Shown: positions 15,353-25,645, numbered from the stretch's first letter. The stretch: DNA of 64,000 nucleotides from Polyangia bacterium (GCA_030430565.1 JAUIKS010000023.1:112260-176259), one strand, 5' to 3'. Notes: generated from the letters alone by a model not told the origin. Numbers and translations: made by a program.

Positions 15353-17098
15353 TCACGGGTAGTAGGCCCGCAGCGTGATGATGCGGCGGTTCGCGTCTTC
15401 CTCGTCGGTGACGTAGCCCGCGATCGCGACGGTCCCGTAGGGCCCGACCGCGACCGCGTTGGCCTCGGTCGAGATCTCGAGCGCGCCGACCGGGTCGCTC
15501 TCCGGCTCGATCCACGCGTAGAGCTCGGGGCTCAGGTTGTACTGCGTCCAGGCCTCGCGCGAGCCCTGCGGGCGCGAGACGACGCCGGCGAGCGCGAAGC
15601 GGCCTTGGTGATTCACGCCGACGCCGCGCATGGCCTCATGGCCATATTGATTCCACAGCTCGAGCTCGAGCTCGCCGCCGAGCTCGCCCGTCGGCAGCAG
15701 GTCAAACGCGATCCGCCGCGACGTCCCCGAGGGCAGCGCGCGCTTGCTGCCGGCGACGATCATCACCTGCGAGGGCAGGACCGCGATCGAGAGCGCCTCG
15801 TCCTGGTGGTTCTCGCTGTTGGCGTCGGACTCCCACTCCCACAGCGTGTCCTTGCTGTCGCTGTGCAGGTCGTGCTTGCGGACGAAGGCGCGCGTCGCGG
15901 CGTCGACCGTGCGCAGCGTCCCCGCGATGACCGCGTCGCCGTCCGCCGTCAGCGCGATGTCGTTGCCGACGTCGCGTCGATCGCCGCCGAAGGAGAACGA
16001 GAACCGCTGGCTGCCGCTGTCGCCGTTGATCCCCATCAGCAGCACGTCCTCGTCGAGGCCGTTGACGTAGCGGTAGCCGGTGAGCACCAAGTTGTCGCTG
16101 TCGTCGATCACGACCGCGTGGCCGGCCCGCAGCGTGAACTTGCCGGGGCTGGTCTCCCACGTGAGCGCGCCCGAGGGCTCGTAGCGCGCGGCGTACAGCT
16201 CCGGCGGCCCGTAGTCGATCTGCCCGTCGAGCTGCTGGATGCTGCCGACGACCAGCGCGTTGCCCTGGCTGTCGACCGCGACGCCGCGACCGACGGAGAG
16301 GTCTTTGTCGACGCGCTGCACCTCGGTCTGCCACTGGAGCTGACCGCTGGCGAGGTAGCGCGCGACCCAGATCGCGCGGCCGCCCTCGACCTGCGAGGTG
16401 TAGCCCGTGACGTAGATGTTGCCGGCGCCGTCGAAGGCGATGTCCAGCGCCTCGCTGTCGCCGAGCGTCGTGCCCCGCGAGGTGCTCCACCACTGCGTGC
16501 CGCCGGCCGGCACCGCGATTTCGAAGTCGATCGGGCCGGCCTCGTCCTCGTCAGGGCCCGCGAGCTGCTCCCGCGCGACCGCCCGCACGCTGCGCTCGCT
16601 GTTGCTGTAGTCGGCGCCCGTGATCTCGATCGCGTAGGCGTAGGGCGGCGCGCTGACGGCGGCCGCCTCCTCCCACTCGCCGCCGTCGCGCGACTCGTAG
16701 AACACGACCGTCGGCGGCTCCTCGTCGTCGTCCTCGACCTCGGCGACGACGTGGACCAGACCTGGCGTTGAGAACACCCCGGGCTCGACGCTGCCGCCGA
16801 CGCGGAGGTCGGTGATCACGGGCGGCTCATCCTCCACGGGCGCCGCGGTCGTCCCGCTCGAGCTCGTGCTCGTGCTCGAGGCGGGCGTCGTCGTCACGCC
16901 GCCGGTCGTCGCGTCGCCGCCGGTCGTCGTCGACGACGTCTCGTCGTCGCCGGTCGTCCCGAAGTCCATGTCTGCATGTGCATTGGCCTCGTCGAAGACC
17001 GAGGTGCACGCGGAGCTCCCCAGGACGGCTACGGCGGCCAGCAGCGCGAACGCGGCGCGGCTCGACACGCTTCGCCTAAAATCGCGCCCTGGGGACAT
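15353..17098 (-). CDS. Lipoprotein with beta-propeller-type (SBBP-like) repeats
   Basis: The protein has 581 residues. The signal peptide ends in VLGSSAC (lipobox-like, residues 24-30). A Thr/Ser/Gly-rich stalk (about 45-90) follows. A domain of about 130 residues (VITDLRVGGSVEPGVFS, a bacterial Ig-like region) precedes repeated blades of the type VDSQGNALVVGSIQ, IDDSDNLVLTGYRY, LTADGDAVIAGTL, the pattern of SBBP propeller repeats. It should be a surface-anchored binding or structural protein. The ATG at 17098 has AGGA about nine bases upstream and gives the lipoprotein signal; a longer reading to 17200 is not supported. It is convergent with the sigma operon, with 14 bases between the stops. 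Confidence 0.9.
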   Translation of the reverse strand: MSPGRDFRRSVSSRAAFALLAAVAVLGSSACTSVFDEANAHADMDFGTTGDDETSSTTTGGDATTGGVTTTPASSTSTSSSGTTAAPVEDEPPVITDLRVGGSVEPGVFSTPGLVHVVAEVEDDDEEPPTVVFYESRDGGEWEEAAAVSAPPYAYAIEITGADYSNSERSVRAVAREQLAGPDEDEAGPIDFEIAVPAGGTQWWSTSRGTTLGDSEALDIAFDGAGNIYVTGYTSQVEGGRAIWVARYLASGQLQWQTEVQRVDKDLSVGRGVAVDSQGNALVVGSIQQLDGQIDYGPPELYAARYEPSGALTWETSPGKFTLRAGHAVVIDDSDNLVLTGYRYVNGLDEDVLLMGINGDSGSQRFSFSFGGDRRDVGNDIALTADGDAVIAGTLRTVDAATRAFVRKHDLHSDSKDTLWEWESDANSENHQDEALSIAVLPSQVMIVAGSKRALPSGTSRRIAFDLLPTGELGGELELELWNQYGHEAMRGVGVNHQGRFALAGVVSRPQGSREAWTQYNLSPELYAWIEPESDPVGALEISTEANAVAVGPYGTVAIAGYVTDEEDANRRIITLRAYYP

Positions 17099-17126
17099 GT
17101 TAGGTATCCTTCGCCCATGCGCTCCG

Positions 17127-17250
17127 TTATCCCCAGCTTGTCCACAGACTCGTCCACAGGGACGTTCTGCGGCCACGAGGGGCGGTTTTGGAGCCGGCAT
17201 CCCTTATTTTATATAACGAATTTTTCGTATCTAGAAGAACGTATTTTTCG
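17127..17250. other. DnaA-box-like cluster beside an AT-rich patch
   Basis: The 313-bp gap (17099-17411) between divergent genes holds three same-direction 9-mers resembling DnaA boxes: TTATCCCCA (17127-17135), TTGTCCACA (17138-17146) and TCGTCCACA (17150-17158), starting 11 and 12 bases apart. About 45 bases further is an AT-rich stretch (17204-17250) with the palindrome ACGAATTTTTCGT (17216-17228) and a repeated TTTTTCG. This resembles DnaA boxes next to an unwinding element, but it could equally be promoter DNA for the flanking genes. No dnaA, dnaN or gyrase gene is in the window. Confidence 0.4.
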
Positions 17251-17379
17251 ATGCTTACCTTCGAGCGCCCGGATCCGAGCGCGGAACCACACCTGGTCGA
17301 CTCGGTGCGCGATCCGTAATCGGGATCACATGGTACACAGAACATGCAGCGCTGCGTTCGATGTCATCGGGCCACTCCA

Positions 17380-17385
17380 TAACCT
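17380..17385 (+). promoter_or_regulatory. -10-like element TAACCT before kinase gene
   Basis: TAACCT lies 26 bases before the ATG at 17412, leaving a short leader that contains AAGG at 17401-17404 as a Shine-Dalgarno. No clear -35 is visible. Confidence 0.3.
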
Positions 17386-17411
17386 TCGGCGAGGGACACC
17401 AAGGTAGTCGA

Positions 17412-19370
17412 ATGACCCCCTCGCCCGCACACGGTCGAGGCCGCCAGGCGCCCGGTTCCGGGGTTGTGCAAGGAGCTGCCTCTGAGGACAGCCGTCCGCG
17501 GCGACGCGCCGAGGAGCCGACGCGCATCCGCCCGCCGGGCGAGCCGAGCCAGGCGCCGGTCGGCGCGCCGCCCGAGTACACGCGCGAGCCCAGCACCACC
17601 GGGATCGGCCCGTGGCGCGAGCACGACTTCACGGGGCGGGTCTTCAGCGGGCGCTTTCAGCTGCGGCGACGACTCGGCAAGGGCGGCATGGCGACCGTCT
17701 ACGAGACCTTCGACCAGGTCCTGCACAAGTCGGTCGCGGTCAAGGTCCTCAACCCCGAGCACTCCGAGAGCGCCGAGCTGAACCGCCGCTTCCTCGAGGA
17801 GGCGCGCGCGATCAGCCAGCTCGCGCACGATCACATCGTCGACGTCATCGACATCGGCGAGACCGAGGACGGCCTCGTCTACCTGGTGATGGAGCTGCTC
17901 AAAGGGGAAGATCTTGGCGAGACGCTGTGGCAGGACGGGCGCCTCGCGTGGTGGCGCGTGCTCGATATCGGCGCGCAGATCTGCGAGGCGCTGGCCGCCG
18001 CGCACGAGCGCGGAATCATCCATCGGGACATCAAGCCCGCGAACTGCATGCGGATCGCCTACCGCGGCAAGAGCGACTTCATCAAGGTCCTCGACTTCGG
18101 CATCGCCAAGTTCACGCCGAGCTACTACCACCACAAGCGGCAGCTCGGCGCCCCCGAGGAGTCCAACGCCGAGCTGCCGACCGACCAGTTCCTCGGGACA
18201 CCCGGCTACATGGCGCCGGAGCAGCTCGACAACGCGCCCTTCGATCCGCGCGTCGACATCTACGGGCTGGGCGCGCTGATGTACCGCCTGCTGACCAACA
18301 AGATGCCGGTCCCGACCGGCGCGCGCGCGAGCGGGGCCGCGCACGACCACACGCCGGTCCCGCCGAGCGCGGCCGTCAGCGGCGTCGAGATCCCCGAGCC
18401 GCTCGAGCGCGCGGTGCTGCAGGCGCTCGCGCCGGACCCGGACGCGCGGTTTCAGAGCGCGCTGCAGTTCCGCGACGCGCTCACGCAGCTCCAGCGAGAG
18501 CTGCGGCCGCCGAGCCGCCTGACCGGCGACCCGCTGAGCTGGGGCACCGACGCGCCCGTGCTCGCCAGCAGGGGCGCGGACGCGCGCTCGCCGGCCTGGA
18601 CGATCGTGCTCGTGCTGCTCGCGCTGCTCGCCGGCGTCCTGCTCGCTCGCTTCGCGCTCACCCCGGTCGCGCCGCCGCTCGAGCGCCTGACCCCGCCGCC
18701 CCGCGTCACGCCCAACCTGCCGACGCCGCCGCAGACGCCCGCCGCCGCCGCTGCGGCAGCTGCTGCGGGGACGTCCGATGATCCGGGAGATCTCGGCGCC
18801 GGCGGCGAGGCGCGCGCGACCGACTCGACCGGCGCGGATCCGCTCGCCGAACCTGAACTCAAGCCCAGCTCGGAGGAAAGCGGGGAGCCGCCCTCGCCCG
18901 AGCAGGATGTCGTCGACGACGAAGCCGTCACGATCCCCGCGACGACCCCGGACGCCGAGCTCGACGACAGCGCGACGACCGACGCGGGCGGCGCTGACGA
19001 GGCGACTGCGGAGGCCCCGACCTCCGATGCGTCGGAGGAGTCAGCGGAGACGCAGCCCGAGGACGAGCCGGCCAAGCAGTCGATCCCGCGCAAGGTCCCG
19101 CGCCGGCAGTTCGTCCGCAAGATCGCCCGCGCCCGCGGCTCGGTCCGCGCCTGCTACCAGCGGCACACGGGGGGCTTCGGCGCCGACAAGACCCTCGAGG
19201 TCGTGTTCACGATCGACGGGCAGAGCGGGCGGATCCTCAAGACGGCCGTCCCCGCCCGCGGCGCGCTGACGGCCGTCGACCAGTGCATCAAGCGCTCGAT
19301 CGACAAGCTCGGGTTGACGTTCTCACACGCGCGCCAGAACACGACCCACCGCTACACCTTCGAGCTCTAG
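17412..19370 (+). CDS. Ser/Thr protein kinase with periplasmic AgmX-like C-terminal domain
   Basis: The protein has 652 residues. The Hanks kinase domain (about 81-360) is complete: Gly-rich loop GKGGMATV at 89-96, Lys111, HRD at 204-206, DFG at 228-230 and APE at 268-270. One membrane helix follows at about 395-417. A long Ala/Pro/acidic periplasmic linker leads to a C-terminal domain of about 90 residues (VRACYQRHTGGFG, LEVVFTIDGQSGRIL, CIKRSIDKLGLTF) that resembles the AgmX/TonB-like C-terminal domain of myxobacterial envelope proteins. It could couple an outer signal or envelope contact to cytoplasmic phosphorylation. The ATG at 17412 has AAGG seven bases upstream; ATG at 17361 is an alternative. 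Confidence 0.94.
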   Translation: MTPSPAHGRGRQAPGSGVVQGAASEDSRPRRRAEEPTRIRPPGEPSQAPVGAPPEYTREPSTTGIGPWREHDFTGRVFSGRFQLRRRLGKGGMATVYETFDQVLHKSVAVKVLNPEHSESAELNRRFLEEARAISQLAHDHIVDVIDIGETEDGLVYLVMELLKGEDLGETLWQDGRLAWWRVLDIGAQICEALAAAHERGIIHRDIKPANCMRIAYRGKSDFIKVLDFGIAKFTPSYYHHKRQLGAPEESNAELPTDQFLGTPGYMAPEQLDNAPFDPRVDIYGLGALMYRLLTNKMPVPTGARASGAAHDHTPVPPSAAVSGVEIPEPLERAVLQALAPDPDARFQSALQFRDALTQLQRELRPPSRLTGDPLSWGTDAPVLASRGADARSPAWTIVLVLLALLAGVLLARFALTPVAPPLERLTPPPRVTPNLPTPPQTPAAAAAAAAAGTSDDPGDLGAGGEARATDSTGADPLAEPELKPSSEESGEPPSPEQDVVDDEAVTIPATTPDAELDDSATTDAGGADEATAEAPTSDASEESAETQPEDEPAKQSIPRKVPRRQFVRKIARARGSVRACYQRHTGGFGADKTLEVVFTIDGQSGRILKTAVPARGALTAVDQCIKRSIDKLGLTFSHARQNTTHRYTFEL

Positions 19371-19456
19371 CGGCGCCCCGCGAGCTGCGGCCAGCACACC
19401 TGGACAGGCGGGGAGTTGTCGACGGGCGGGCGCTGCGTCACTATCGAGGGAGTCGC

Positions 19457-20596
19457 ATGCCCACGACGCCGAGCATCAGCACGAGCGCGCTCATCGCCTT
19501 CGGACTCGCCTTCGGGCTCGCGCTCCCGCCGCGAGCGAGCGCGCAGCTCGAGGCCGCGGCCGCGGACAAGACCGAGACGACTGAGAAGGCTGCGAAGGCG
19601 AAGGCCGGCAAGGCCGACGGCTACGAGACCCCGCCCCCCCGCGCGCGCAAGCTGTTCGAAGAGGCGCGCGACATGCTCGAGAAAGGTCGCTACGACTACG
19701 CGGCCCAGGGCTTTCGCAAGGCGCTGGTGATCCTCGACGACCCGCGCGTGTACCTCTACGGGCGCGCCGCCGTGCTCTCGGAGCTCTACAACGCGCAGCT
19801 CGGCGCCTACAACCTCGACGGCGACCCGATCCACCTGTGCGAGCTCAAGGAGACCCTGGGCGACTACACGCGCGCGCTGGTCGACACGTTTAAGGATGAG
19901 GCCGAGGAGCTCCCCGAGCTCAAGCGAGCCCGCGAGCACCAAGACAAGATCACGCAGCTGCTCGTCGACCACGTCGCCAACTCCGACGAGATCAAGACGC
20001 TCGCCGAGGTCTGCCCCGAGCGCGCGCTGGGCAACGGGCCCGCGCCGGAGCCGGGTGATCCAGGCGCGGAGCAGCCCGCGCCGACGCCGGCCTCGGTCGC
20101 GCTGATCAACCCCGACGCGCCGCCGCCCATCCCGCTCGAGCCCACGCCGAAAAGCGGCGCGCCGAAGCCCGAGGGCCCGAGCGCGCCGGGCATCGCGATC
20201 AACAGCGATCAGCCCGTCGACCCGATGCCGCTGTTCGTCGCCGGCGGCGTCACGACCACCGTCGGCGTCGCGCTGCTCGTGACCATGGTCTACGGCTTCG
20301 TCGAGATGGACCGCGCCGAGGAGCGCGCCAAGGTGATCTACGAGCCCTACAAGGGCACCATGGATCAGATTCCCAAGGCGGAGCTCGACGAGATCAATGA
20401 GCTCCAACGCGACTTCCAGAGCTTCCGCACCCTCGGGGTCACGACCGCCGTGTTCGGCGCCCTCGCCTTCGGCGGCGGCATCGCCATGCTCGCGGTCGGC
20501 AAGCAGCAGCGCGACGCGGCCCGCTACCGCGGCATGGCGCTCAGCCCCTACGGCGGCCGCCGCGGCGCCGGGCTGCAGTTCCGCATGCGCTTTTAG
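19457..20596 (+). CDS. Exported membrane protein with helical repeat domain and Arg-Phe tail
   Basis: The protein has 379 residues. A signal peptide (FGLAFGLALPPRASA) is followed by Lys/Ala/Glu-rich sequence and a TPR-like helical part (ARKLFEEARDMLEKGRYDYAAQGFRKAL). Then come a Pro-rich linker, two membrane helices (LFVAGGVTTTVGVALLVTMVY and TTAVFGALAFGGGIAML) and the tail ALSPYGGRRGAGLQFRMRF. This order and the aromatic end match the proteins at 344 and 25699. GAGGGA at 19446-19451 supports the ATG at 19457. It lies 86 bases after the kinase gene and may be cotranscribed with it. Its function is unknown. Confidence 0.88.
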   Translation: MPTTPSISTSALIAFGLAFGLALPPRASAQLEAAAADKTETTEKAAKAKAGKADGYETPPPRARKLFEEARDMLEKGRYDYAAQGFRKALVILDDPRVYLYGRAAVLSELYNAQLGAYNLDGDPIHLCELKETLGDYTRALVDTFKDEAEELPELKRAREHQDKITQLLVDHVANSDEIKTLAEVCPERALGNGPAPEPGDPGAEQPAPTPASVALINPDAPPPIPLEPTPKSGAPKPEGPSAPGIAINSDQPVDPMPLFVAGGVTTTVGVALLVTMVYGFVEMDRAEERAKVIYEPYKGTMDQIPKAELDEINELQRDFQSFRTLGVTTAVFGALAFGGGIAMLAVGKQQRDAARYRGMALSPYGGRRGAGLQFRMRF

Positions 20597-20607
20597 TCAG
20601 GTGTCGG

Positions 20608-20955
20608 TCAGCGCTTCGCCGGCAAGCTGCGGGCGAAGTTCACCCCGCGGCCGATCCAGCCCTCGAGCGCGTCATCGGACTCGGTGCCCTCGCGCTCGAC
20701 GTAGACGAAGCCCTTGAGCGGTCGCCCGGTAAAATCCATCGGCCGCGCGTAGGGCTGGGCGAGCGCCTCCTCGTGGTGCTCGGGGCCGACGCGGATCATC
20801 ATCTCGTCGCGCACCACCCCGCAGGCCATGTTCCCGTTGATCAAGAACGCGAGCCCGCCGAACATCTTCTTCTCGACGAGGCCGTCCTCGCAGCCAAGCT
20901 CCGGTCGGTTCAGCGCCCTGCGGGCGCGCGCTGCCAGTCGCTCATCGTAGGCCAT
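20608..20955 (-). CDS. TfoX N-terminal domain protein
   Basis: A 115-residue protein consisting almost entirely of the TfoX/Sxy N-terminal domain: KKMFGGLAFLINGNMACGV and EMMIRVGPEHHEEALA match the family signature. Proteins of this stand-alone type are common outside competence systems and their role is unclear; I do not infer competence. The ATG at 20955 has a strong GAGGAGG Shine-Dalgarno seven bases upstream. It is divergent from the TrkA-like gene at 21037 with an 81-bp shared intergenic region. Confidence 0.92.
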   Translation of the reverse strand: MAYDERLAARARRALNRPELGCEDGLVEKKMFGGLAFLINGNMACGVVRDEMMIRVGPEHHEEALAQPYARPMDFTGRPLKGFVYVEREGTESDDALEGWIGRGVNFARSLPAKR

Positions 20956-21022
20956 CCCTGGTCCTCCTCGGTCCTGCCCGCTGACTATAGATCAGCGCCT
21001 CCCGAACGCCGCGAAACTCGCG

Positions 21023-21028
21023 TACGCT
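21023..21028 (+). promoter_or_regulatory. -10-like element TACGCT
   Basis: TACGCT ends eight bases before the GTG at 21037, fitting the leaderless pattern. No -35 hexamer is evident. Confidence 0.3.
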
Positions 21029-21036
21029 GCGGGCCC

Positions 21037-22356
21037 GTGGAGTCCCCCCTCGACCCGGCGGCGTCGCGGACCCGCGGCCTCCTGCCGACGCGGAACGAGG
21101 CCGGCGAGCCCGTGGTCTCGTCGCGCTCGATCACCTGGCGCCTGATCGTGTTCTTCATGGTGCTCGCGCTCGGCTTCACCAGCATGCTGCTGGGCGCCGA
21201 CGTCAGCGAGCGCGCGCTCGCGGGCGAGCCGACCTTGGTGCTGCTCTACTACTCGCTCGGCCTGTTCGTGATGGGCGGCATGGACCTCGGCACCCCCTCC
21301 TCGGGCCCCGCGATCGCGCGCGGGATGCTGTGGGTCGCCTACTTCTTGGCGCCGACCGTCACCGCGTTCGCGCTGCTCGAGACCCTGCTGCGCCTGCTCG
21401 CCCCGCTGACGCTGCGCATGCGGAGGCTTCGCGATCACACCGTCGTCGCCGGCTGCAGCCGCCTCGCCGGGCTGTACCTGCAGCGCCTGCGCGAGCTCGA
21501 CGCCCGCGCCCCGGTGGTGCTGGTCGAGGTCAACGCCCAGCACCCGCGGCTGCCCGAGGTCCGCGCCCACTTCCGCGCGACCGTCGTCCACGGCGACATC
21601 CGCTCGCGCCCCACGGTCCTGCGGCTCCAGCTCAGCCACGCGCGGCGCGTGCTGCTGCTCACCGGAGATGACTTCGCCAACCTCGACGCCGCAGCCCGCA
21701 TCCTCGAGCACGCGCCGGCGCTGGCCGGCCGCGTCGAGGTTCACATCAGCGACATCGGGCTGCTGCGCACGCTCCGACAGATCCAGTCGACCCCCGGCTG
21801 CGAGTTTTTTAACGCCCACCAGATCGCGGCCGAGCACCTGGTGCGCGAGCACCTGATCGCGCGTTTCCACAGCACGCCGCAGCGCGACCTCGTGGTCCTC
21901 GCCGGCTTCGGCCGGTTCGGCCAGACCGTGCTCGACCAGCTCCAGCAGCACGCCACCGACTGCTTCGGCGAGGTCATCATCCTCGACCTGCAGGCGACCC
22001 GCCTCGCGCTCGGCTTCGCCGACCAAGTGGGCTTTCGCGACGGCTACGAGCGCGAGCTCGTCGATGACGACCTCACGGACCCGCGCGTGTGGGAGCGGCT
22101 CGAGCAGGCCCACTCGCTCTCGACCTCCGAGCCCGTGCTGATCATCGGCGCCGGCGACGACAGCGAGAACCTCCGCGTCGCGCTGCGCCTCGCCAGCCGC
22201 TACCCCGAGGCGTACATCGTCGCGCGCAGCTTCCACCGCTCACGCTTCGCCGAGAAGCTCGCGCGCCACGCCGGCATCAAGCTGTTCGCGGTCGCGGAGC
22301 TGATCACCCAGGGCATCCCCGAGGACTGGTGCTCCGGCGTTCGCGCGCGTGGATGA
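21037..22356 (+). CDS. TrkA-N (RCK-like) nucleotide-binding membrane protein
   Basis: The protein has 439 residues. The N-terminal part has two or three membrane helices (ITWRLIVFFMVLALGFTSMLL; LWVAYFLAPTVTAFALLETLL) enclosing a loop, YYSLGLFVMGGMDLGTP. That loop sits where a K+ channel filter would be but lacks the TVGYG signature. Two nucleotide-binding segments follow: VVAGCSRLAGLYLQRL (about 140) and VVLAGFGRFGQTVLDQL (about 285), the second with a good GxGxxG. This is the layout of a ligand-gated 2-TM ion channel, but the missing filter leaves the transported ion and even channel function open. The GTG start is supported by TACGCT eight bases upstream. Confidence 0.85.
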   Translation: MESPLDPAASRTRGLLPTRNEAGEPVVSSRSITWRLIVFFMVLALGFTSMLLGADVSERALAGEPTLVLLYYSLGLFVMGGMDLGTPSSGPAIARGMLWVAYFLAPTVTAFALLETLLRLLAPLTLRMRRLRDHTVVAGCSRLAGLYLQRLRELDARAPVVLVEVNAQHPRLPEVRAHFRATVVHGDIRSRPTVLRLQLSHARRVLLLTGDDFANLDAAARILEHAPALAGRVEVHISDIGLLRTLRQIQSTPGCEFFNAHQIAAEHLVREHLIARFHSTPQRDLVVLAGFGRFGQTVLDQLQQHATDCFGEVIILDLQATRLALGFADQVGFRDGYERELVDDDLTDPRVWERLEQAHSLSTSEPVLIIGAGDDSENLRVALRLASRYPEAYIVARSFHRSRFAEKLARHAGIKLFAVAELITQGIPEDWCSGVRARG

Positions 22357-22480
22357 GTGCGTGGCCGACACCGCCACGCGAGCCGTCCCGATTTTCGCCA
22401 ATTGTCTCCAATAGACGCGCAGATAGGCCCCCTGTAGCCTCACACGCCGGCGAATCGCGCACGCGCACCCTGTGTGATAT

Positions 22481-23947
22481 ATGCGCACACCTATGCGTTC
22501 CAACGAGGTAGAAACGACCCGCCCCAAGGTCGGACCACCCCCTCGTGTCGGCGGTTTCGCGGCTCAAAACAACGTTTTGAGCGTTCCCGTGAGCCCCAAG
22601 CCGGCGGCGGTTGTGCAATTGCGCGACGCCACGGCCCCGATCGAGCTGTCAATTGACGAAGACTCGCAGCCGCACGCGCCTGGCGTGAATTCGAGCCCCG
22701 CTGCGAAACCAAAGCAGCAGTGGGTCGGAATCGGCCGGGACAGCCAGTCCCCCGTCGGCAAGGCGATCACGAGCGCGCAGGGCAACGCCCAGGCGACCAA
22801 CGACGACCCCGAGGATCTCACCGGCTCGTTTATCGGCGGCCGCTACAAGCTCCTGCGCCTGCTCGACCGCGGCGGCATGGGCTACGTCTACTACGCCAAG
22901 CACACCGCGATCGATAAGCGCCTCGCGGTCAAGGTCCTCAGCCTCAAGTGCGCCCGCTCGGAGCAGCACCGCACGCGTCTGCTGCGCGAGGCCCGGGCCT
23001 GCTCGCAGATCGCCCACGAGAACGTGGTCGACATCCTCGACTTCGGGCAGGCGCCCAACGGCTCGGTGTTCATCGCCATGGAGCTGCTGCGCGGCGAGAC
23101 CCTGGCCGCGACCGTCGACCGCGAGGGCGGGATGCAGTGGCGGCGCGCCAAGCCGATCATCCTGCAGATCGCCCGCGCCCTGCACGCGGCCCACACCAAG
23201 GGGATCCTGCACCGCGACCTCAAGCCCGACAACATCTGGCGGACCAAGCGCGGCGCGAACAAGGACTTCATTAAGGTCTACGACTTCGGCCTCGCCAAGC
23301 TGCTGCAGGACGACTCGCTCGCCGGCAGCAAGCCGATCACGAGCGCCGGGACGATCTTCGGCACGCCCGAGTACATGTCCCCGGAGCAAGCTCGCGGCGA
23401 GCCCACCGACGCGCGCAGCGACCTCTACTCGACCGCGATCATCCTCTACGAGATGCTGACCGGCACGGTCCCCTTCCTCGCCGAGAACTTCCTCGACGTG
23501 CTCGCCATGCAGGCGACCGAGAAGCCGCGCTCGCCGCGGACGCTCGCGCCCGAGGGGCACATCTCCAAGCGCCTTGAAAAGGTCATCCTCAAGGCGCTCG
23601 AGAAGGATCCCGACCGTCGCTACCAGTCGATGCAGGAGTTCGCGACCGCGCTCGCCAACGTCCCGCTCACCTATACGCCGACCCCGCACCCGCGCAAGGG
23701 CGGCACGCTGATCCCCCAGGCGCCGCACAAGCGCGGGACGCCGACCCCGCGCAACGGCCTCGAGTTCGGCGCCGGCGTGCTCGGGCAGCGGACGGTTAAG
23801 GCCGAGGCGACGCACCACCCCGGCACGAGCGCGGCTGACCTCACGCTCTCCGGGCTCATGGGCCAGCGCGAGAAGATCTACCTCGGCATCATCGCCGCGC
23901 AGTCCGTCGCGCTCGTCGCCCTCGCGATCGCCTTCGCGGCGCTGTAG
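22481..23947 (+). CDS. Ser/Thr protein kinase with C-terminal membrane anchor
   Basis: The protein has 488 residues. A disordered N-terminal region of about 115 residues precedes the Hanks kinase domain: DRGGMGYVYYAK loop at 129-140, Lys151, HRD at 244-246, DFG at 268-270, and GTPEYMSPEQ. After a Pro/Lys/Thr-rich linker, one hydrophobic helix (YLGIIAAQSVALVALAIAFA) forms the extreme C-terminus, so there is essentially no periplasmic sensor. The ATG at 22481 is used. The ATG at 22493 is an alternative, nine bases after a TGA-TATATG element. A strong hairpin terminator follows. It is not obviously in an operon with the TrkA-like gene 124 bases upstream. Confidence 0.94.
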   Translation: MRTPMRSNEVETTRPKVGPPPRVGGFAAQNNVLSVPVSPKPAAVVQLRDATAPIELSIDEDSQPHAPGVNSSPAAKPKQQWVGIGRDSQSPVGKAITSAQGNAQATNDDPEDLTGSFIGGRYKLLRLLDRGGMGYVYYAKHTAIDKRLAVKVLSLKCARSEQHRTRLLREARACSQIAHENVVDILDFGQAPNGSVFIAMELLRGETLAATVDREGGMQWRRAKPIILQIARALHAAHTKGILHRDLKPDNIWRTKRGANKDFIKVYDFGLAKLLQDDSLAGSKPITSAGTIFGTPEYMSPEQARGEPTDARSDLYSTAIILYEMLTGTVPFLAENFLDVLAMQATEKPRSPRTLAPEGHISKRLEKVILKALEKDPDRRYQSMQEFATALANVPLTYTPTPHPRKGGTLIPQAPHKRGTPTPRNGLEFGAGVLGQRTVKAEATHHPGTSAADLTLSGLMGQREKIYLGIIAAQSVALVALAIAFAAL

Positions 23948-23966
23948 TCACCGCGATCGCGAACAC

Positions 23967-23998
23967 GACGCGCCCTGACCATACGGCCAGGGCGCGTC
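23967..23998 (+). terminator. Terminator hairpin between convergent genes
   Basis: GACGCGCCCTG (23967-23977) pairs with CAGGGCGCGTC (23988-23998) around a 10-base loop and is followed by CGTCTTTGATC. It lies between the kinase stop and the stop of the minus-strand lipoprotein, so it may serve both. Confidence 0.65.
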
Positions 23999-24027
23999 CG
24001 TCTTTGATCGCTTGAATCAAGCGCCGA

Positions 24028-25434
<1,407 letters not shown>

Positions 25435-25625
25435 GCTCATCGAACCTCCAACGGTCCCTCTATGGTACGGAGAAAGCCCGAGGACAGGGCGCGGCGCCGC
25501 CAGTTAACCGCGTAAACGGGTCGGCGCGCGCAGCTTTTAATCTGTCCTTTTATACATGTAGCGAACGAAGCGCGGCCGCTGTCGCAATCCGCCACAGCGA
25601 GGCGACGGCGCGCGCACCCTCAACC

Positions 25626-25645
25626 ACATGTCTAATTGGACATGT
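25626..25645. promoter_or_regulatory. Inverted repeat ACATGTC-N6-GACATGT
   Basis: A perfect 7-bp inverted repeat with a 6-base spacer lies between the two minus-strand lipoprotein/membrane genes, followed on the plus strand by TTTTAA. It could be an operator or a plus-strand terminator, though no plus-strand gene precedes it. The rest of 25435-25698 shows only an AT-leaning patch near 25535-25560. Confidence 0.4.

Noticed and set aside
15044..16771. 575-codon plus-strand ORF
   Set aside because: Runs through the end of one gene and antisense of the propeller lipoprotein; no coding character.
20608..20955. Natural competence regulator
   Set aside because: Only the TfoX N-terminal domain is present and no competence genes are nearby.
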